Shown here: positions 5,429-8,351 of the stretch, one piece after another | Numbering within the stretch: the stretch's first letter is position 1 | Layout of the letters: every line of letters begins with the position of its first letter | NCBI GenBank assembly: GCA_028694095.1 | Contig: JAQUTZ010000019.1 | Span: 1 to 8,351, forward strand | Length of the DNA: 8,351 nucleotides | Origin: Minisyncoccota bacterium | Lineage (GTDB): Bacteria; Patescibacteriota; Minisyncoccia; Minisyncoccales; MHMH01 | Direction: 5' to 3' | Notes under the pieces: model-generated | What the model was told of the DNA's origin: nothing | Seen by the model: only the letters and a program-made list of their open reading frames with translations | The model's database searches: none | Made by a program: the position numbers and the translations under genes

Positions 5429-5920
5429 TTAGGATTTCTTAAACACTTTAAGAACCAGCCAGCCCGACAACAAGCCTACTAGGATGCCCCCCAGAATATC
5501 GGCGGGCCAATGGACTCCCCCGAAAACTCGGGAAATAGAAACGAGAAAGCTGCCGGCCATAAAAAGAACGCCGGCTTTTTTATTGTATGCGTATATGACT
5601 GCGGCCAAAGCGAAGAAAAAAGAAGTATGGCCGGAAGGAAAAGAGCTGGTTGCCTCGTGAGTTAAAAGCAAATTAACATCGTTATCAATAAAGGGCCGGG
5701 AATGGGGCCAGAGCAAGCGAATCACTTCGGCAAAACCGAAACGAGCTACTATTCCCGCCAAGAAAGCCCGGACAATAAGCCCTTTGCTTTTCCAAAGAAT
5801 AATTACAGTTAAAAGGGCCAGCAGATAGCCGAAATATTCGGCAAAAAACACCCCCAACGCGTCCAATACAGGATACCTTCCTGCTAATCCGTTAATTAAT
5901 TGGAAAATATATTCATTCAT
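5429..5920 (-). CDS. PAP2-family membrane phosphatase, probable undecaprenyl-diphosphate phosphatase
   Basis: A 163-residue integral membrane protein of the PAP2 superfamily. The three-part phosphatase signature is present: R-x6-RP (Arg68 to Arg75-Pro76; the first position is Lys in most members), SSFPSGHTS (92-100) with the general-acid His98, and SR-x5-H-x3-D (Ser130-Arg131, His137, Asp141) with the nucleophilic His137. Hydrophobic segments fall around 24-43, 47-66, 100-112, 115-131 and 140-158, so the active site should face the outer side of the membrane as in BcrC/PgpB relatives. Small members like this usually dephosphorylate undecaprenyl diphosphate to recycle the cell-wall lipid carrier; phosphatidylglycerol-phosphate phosphatase is an alternative that sequence alone cannot exclude. 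Last gene of the tsaC-tsaD-MFS-PAP2 cluster, 15 bases after the MFS stop. No Shine-Dalgarno site precedes the ATG (leader AATAATATAAATAAAAT). The substrate is inferred; the family is certain. Confidence 0.9.
   Translation of the reverse strand: MNEYIFQLINGLAGRYPVLDALGVFFAEYFGYLLALLTVIILWKSKGLIVRAFLAGIVARFGFAEVIRLLWPHSRPFIDNDVNLLLTHEATSSFPSGHTSFFFALAAVIYAYNKKAGVLFMAGSFLVSISRVFGGVHWPADILGGILVGLLSGWLVLKVFKKS
5436..5454. repeat. Perfect AT-rich inverted repeat at the tRNA-Leu/PAP2 convergent ends
   Basis: TTCTTAAA (5436-5443) and TTTAAGAA (5447-5454) are exact reverse complements around the loop CAC, inside the last codons of the PAP2 gene and 14 bases past the tRNA. It may stabilise or help end one of the two converging transcripts, but neither side has a T tract and the stem is AT-rich, so a terminator role is doubtful. 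Confidence 0.3.
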
Positions 5921-5935
5921 ATTATTTTATTTATA

Positions 5936-7153
5936 TTATTTTTTGCTCCACCAGCCGGCCCTCATAATCTTCGGAGGAACACCCATGAACATAAATCCCA
6001 GCGAAGCTGCCGCAGCGACCAAAAAAACCAAATTAATCTGATCAAAAACGGCAAAAAAGGCGGCAAGAATGGCGAAGAAAAAGAATCGGGAAACGTTTAT
6101 TAAAATCTCCCTGTAGACTATAAATTCATCCATTTCCGCTCCCTTCAAAGAGGCCTTTTCATACAACAGCGCCTGGAAAGGAATGCTGGCAGTAGTTCGG
6201 CAGATTCTGTATAAAGAGTACGCCAGAAAAGCGGGGAACGAACTGGTTACAAAATATCTCAATACCCAGCTTATAGAAGTAAGAGCCGAACCGATATTCA
6301 AAAAGCGCACTCTATCTATCAGACGGTCGGACATCTTTCCCATATACAAAGTAAACAAAGTTGTTATAGCTAAAGCGAAAGTAGTAATTCCTCCCATGCT
6401 GCTGTAGCTGATAGCTAAAACAGACATGAATATAGGCCACAAGTAAAGGTCGATTCCCCACTCAAGGTGGCTGAAAACAAAAGCAAAGTTAGTTTTTTTA
6501 TTGGCTTTTTTAAAAATTCTTTTTACGGCCTGGCTGTAAGAGTCGCTGTATTTAATCCTAACCTGGCGCGACAGAAACATTGGAATAGCGGATGTGAGAA
6601 GAACGATTAAAACCGTAGTAAATAAAACCGGATATCCGAAAACTGCCAAAATCCATCCTCCAATCACGGGAGCTATTATGGTCGGAGCCATCAAGGCGAC
6701 ATTCAATCTTCCCACGACTCTGCCTCGATGATGGTTTTCGGAAAAACGGCAGAAATCCGTGTGAAAGGCCGGCCAGAAAAGGGTCATGGCGATGGATTTA
6801 AGGATAACGGCCAGAGATATGAATATGAACAGAGAATCGTAAGATAGCAAAAACAGGCATAAATAATATCCGAAGAAGAAAAAGTGGCTGATGAGAATCG
6901 AATGCTTCGGACCTATTTTGCTCATTATCTTGGCTCCGTATACCGCCAGCAATCCGTAAATTCCGTGTATGGCTCCGAAAAATAAAAGCGTTAAAGAAAT
7001 CGAATTGTTAAAATATATAAAAATAAAGATGGGCTCGAAAATCAAAATCATTCCCAAAGCCAGCCTCCTGATGGCCATGGAAACAAAAAACTGGTCGGCT
7101 TCTTTCTTAAAAAGACGGTTTAAAAGATGATTAGGAGATAATTGGAATGACAT
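5936..7153 (-). CDS. Major facilitator superfamily (MFS) transporter, substrate unknown
   Basis: A 405-residue polytopic membrane protein with about twelve hydrophobic segments in two halves joined by a charged cytoplasmic stretch (about 196-221, rich in Lys/Arg). Loop 2-3 reads YGAKIMSKIGPKHS (72-85), resembling MFS motif A, and the matching loop in the second half reads MGKMSDRLIDRVR (271-283). GRVVGRLN (144-151) before segment 5 is another common MFS loop. It ends with a cytosolic Lys-rich tail. Polar and charged residues inside membrane segments (for example Glu40, His63, Asp235) are candidate substrate or proton sites. I cannot assign a substrate: sugar, drug or metabolite export are all open. 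Translation starts one base after the tsaD stop, so expression is probably coupled; no Shine-Dalgarno site lies near the ATG. Confidence 0.82.
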   Translation of the reverse strand: MSFQLSPNHLLNRLFKKEADQFFVSMAIRRLALGMILIFEPIFIFIYFNNSISLTLLFFGAIHGIYGLLAVYGAKIMSKIGPKHSILISHFFFFGYYLCLFLLSYDSLFIFISLAVILKSIAMTLFWPAFHTDFCRFSENHHRGRVVGRLNVALMAPTIIAPVIGGWILAVFGYPVLFTTVLIVLLTSAIPMFLSRQVRIKYSDSYSQAVKRIFKKANKKTNFAFVFSHLEWGIDLYLWPIFMSVLAISYSSMGGITTFALAITTLFTLYMGKMSDRLIDRVRFLNIGSALTSISWVLRYFVTSSFPAFLAYSLYRICRTTASIPFQALLYEKASLKGAEMDEFIVYREILINVSRFFFFAILAAFFAVFDQINLVFLVAAAASLGFMFMGVPPKIMRAGWWSKK

Positions 7154-7154
7154 T

Positions 7155-8174
7155 TTAAATGTTTAAATTACCCTCGGCTTTCAATTTTTTAAAATCCATT
7201 ACTCTTTTCGGAGAAAGATAGGCAGTTAAGGCTATCATAACGCCGTTATCGGTGCAGAACTTTCCGGAAGGAACCGAGAAACTCATCCCTTCCGAGTTAA
7301 TTTTCTCTTTGAATTGCTTTCTTAATTCTTCGTTGGCTGCCACCCCTCCGCCGATCATCACCGTCTTTGCTTTAAAATTCCTAGCTGCTTTAAGGGTTTT
7401 ATACAGCAAAACATCTATAATCGCTTCCTGGGTCTCAAAAGCCATCTCTCTTATATATTCCTTGCTTTTTCTTACTTTGGACGGCTGACTCTTATAATTA
7501 TACAGCACGGCAGTCTTTAATCCAGAAAAACTGAAGTTGTAATTCTTTTGATGAATCATCGGCCGGGGTAATTCCACCGACGATTTTTTGCCATTGAATT
7601 CAGCTGCCGCTTTCGCAATAAGGGGCCCTCCCGGATAGCCCATGCCCAATATCCTGGCCACCTTGTCAAAACATTCTCCAGCCGCATCGTCCCGGGTTTC
7701 CCCTATCAGCTGGTACCGGCCAATTTTTTTCATTAAAAAAAGACTGGTATGCCCTCCGGAGACCACCAGGCAAACGGCCGGCATCTTTACTGACTCCAAA
7801 TCGCGCTCTATGAAGTTGGCTAGAATATGGGCCTCAATGTGATTAACCGGCATAAGGGGCTTTTTCAGCTTTTCAGCTAAATCGACTGCAAAATTAATGC
7901 CCTGCCAAAGGCATGGCTCCAATCCTGGCCCCGAGGTAACAGCAATAGCATCAATTTCTTCCGGCTTGCGCCTTCCAAGCGATTTCTTGAAAACAACCGG
8001 CAAATTCTTTTGGTGCTCCCTTTTAGCTAAAAAAGGATAAACGCCCCCGTACTTTTTATGGAGCTCCACTTGAGAAGAAACTATATTAGAAAGTATTTCA
8101 AATTCAGAACCCTCCGCCCTCAAAAGAGCTATGGCAGTATCGTCGCAGGAGGTATCTATTCCCAATATTTTCAT
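7155..8174 (-). CDS. tsaD: tRNA N6-adenosine threonylcarbamoyltransferase TsaD
   Basis: A 339-residue Kae1/TsaD protein, which transfers the threonylcarbamoyl group from threonylcarbamoyl-AMP to A37 of ANN-decoding tRNAs (t6A). Seen: the ASKHA phosphate loop start LGIDTSCDDTAIAL (4-17), YGGVYPFLAKREH (42-54), NHIEAHI (111-117) whose His112 and His116 bind the metal, SGGHTSL (139-145), ETRDDAAGECFDKVA (159-173), GYPGGP (179-184), GGGVAANEELR (275-285) and CTDNGVMIA (307-315) with metal ligand Asp309. Length is typical. The loop after GPGL reads EPCLWQGINFA where model bacteria such as E. coli have VGALLVG-like residues; this is a lineage-type variant rather than damage. Bacterial TsaD works with TsaB and TsaE, neither of which is in the window. 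Its ATG overlaps the tsaC stop (ATGA), so the two are translationally coupled and catalyse consecutive steps. Confidence 0.97.
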   Translation of the reverse strand: MKILGIDTSCDDTAIALLRAEGSEFEILSNIVSSQVELHKKYGGVYPFLAKREHQKNLPVVFKKSLGRRKPEEIDAIAVTSGPGLEPCLWQGINFAVDLAEKLKKPLMPVNHIEAHILANFIERDLESVKMPAVCLVVSGGHTSLFLMKKIGRYQLIGETRDDAAGECFDKVARILGMGYPGGPLIAKAAAEFNGKKSSVELPRPMIHQKNYNFSFSGLKTAVLYNYKSQPSKVRKSKEYIREMAFETQEAIIDVLLYKTLKAARNFKAKTVMIGGGVAANEELRKQFKEKINSEGMSFSVPSGKFCTDNGVMIALTAYLSPKRVMDFKKLKAEGNLNI

Positions 8175-8351
8175 GGTCTTATTATTTTAGGAGGCAAAAC
8201 GGTTAAATCAACAACTGTCGAAGTCTGTGATTTTTTCAGGTTGCCCGCGTTTATAATTAAGTCCGGCTGGTTTTTCCTGCCCTGAAACTGGCTGACCACT
8301 TCTTTTATTTTTGTCGAACCAGGGATTCCAGAAATATTGGCGGAAGTACCC
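8171..8351 (-). CDS. tsaC: Threonylcarbamoyl-AMP synthase TsaC/Sua5 family (5' partial)
   Basis: The C-terminal 59 residues of a minus-strand gene that starts beyond the right edge. It shows GTSANISGIPGS, the SxN motif of the YrdC/Sua5 fold (Ser-Ala-Asn), then QPDLIINAG and STVVDLTVLPPKIIRP, the typical end of the catalytic domain. The enzyme makes threonylcarbamoyl-AMP from threonine, bicarbonate and ATP, the donor used by TsaD. The protein stops shortly after the core domain, so it is the short YrdC/TsaC form without the extra Sua5 C-terminal domain. The TGA stop overlaps the tsaD start by four bases. The family is clear despite the truncation by the window. Confidence 0.92.
   Translation of the reverse strand, partial: GTSANISGIPGSTKIKEVVSQFQGRKNQPDLIINAGNLKKSQTSTVVDLTVLPPKIIRP

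Noticed and set aside
6183..6407. + strand frame inside the MFS gene
   Set aside because: A shadow of a well-formed membrane protein; its composition follows from the opposite strand.
8171..8173. TGA read as an amino acid (UGA recoding as in some candidate-phylum bacteria)
   Set aside because: TGA ends tsaC at the expected protein end and overlaps the tsaD start; no in-frame TGA is needed inside any gene here.

Overview
The window shows a compact, moderately AT-rich bacterial chromosome segment with a dense, mixed-strand layout; no gap between genes exceeds about 85 bases. The gene set (RelA/SpoT-type RSH protein, chromosomal ParA/ParB, tRNA-Leu, TsaC/TsaD, topoisomerase I tail), the short intergenic spaces, the scarcity of Shine-Dalgarno sites and the unusual TsaD and RSH motif variants suggest a small-genome bacterium of the Patescibacteria/CPR type. 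That lineage call is an inference and needs a tree. TGA is used as a stop (end of the tsaC tail), so there is no sign of UGA recoding.

Layout, left to right. Bases 1-275 (+) are the zinc-ribbon end of topoisomerase I, closed by a hairpin terminator that works in both directions. Bases 312-1295 (-) encode a queuosine-nucleotide N-glycosylase (Qng1, formerly DUF2419), a queuine-salvage enzyme. It is divergent from a full-length RSH (p)ppGpp synthetase/hydrolase at 1354-3528 (+); the two genes appear to share one -10 element read on both strands. The RSH gene ends tail-to-tail with parB (3525-4397, -), the stop codons overlapping by 4 bases. parA (4452-5255, -) lies upstream of parB, with a 41-base imperfect stem-loop between them. 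parA is divergent from tRNA-Leu(CAA) at 5338-5421 (+), and their predicted promoters overlap at the -35 box.

Bases 5429-8351 (-) form a tightly packed cluster transcribed as tsaC (partial) - tsaD - MFS transporter - PAP2 phosphatase, with a 4-base start/stop overlap between tsaC and tsaD and 1- to 15-base gaps after it. TsaC and TsaD act in successive steps of t6A37 tRNA modification. Qng1 concerns a second anticodon-loop modification (queuosine at position 34), and the RSH protein senses translational stress, so much of the window concerns tRNA and translation quality. ParAB serves chromosome segregation, and the PAP2 enzyme is probably a lipid-carrier phosphatase.

No mobile element, CRISPR array, phage gene or plainly new multi-gene system is visible. 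The most interesting signals are the two nested divergent promoters (one sharing a -10, one sharing a -35 and predicting a leaderless parA mRNA), the presence of Qng1 as the only gene with a strong Shine-Dalgarno site, altered motifs in the RSH active sites, and the parA-parB stem-loop.
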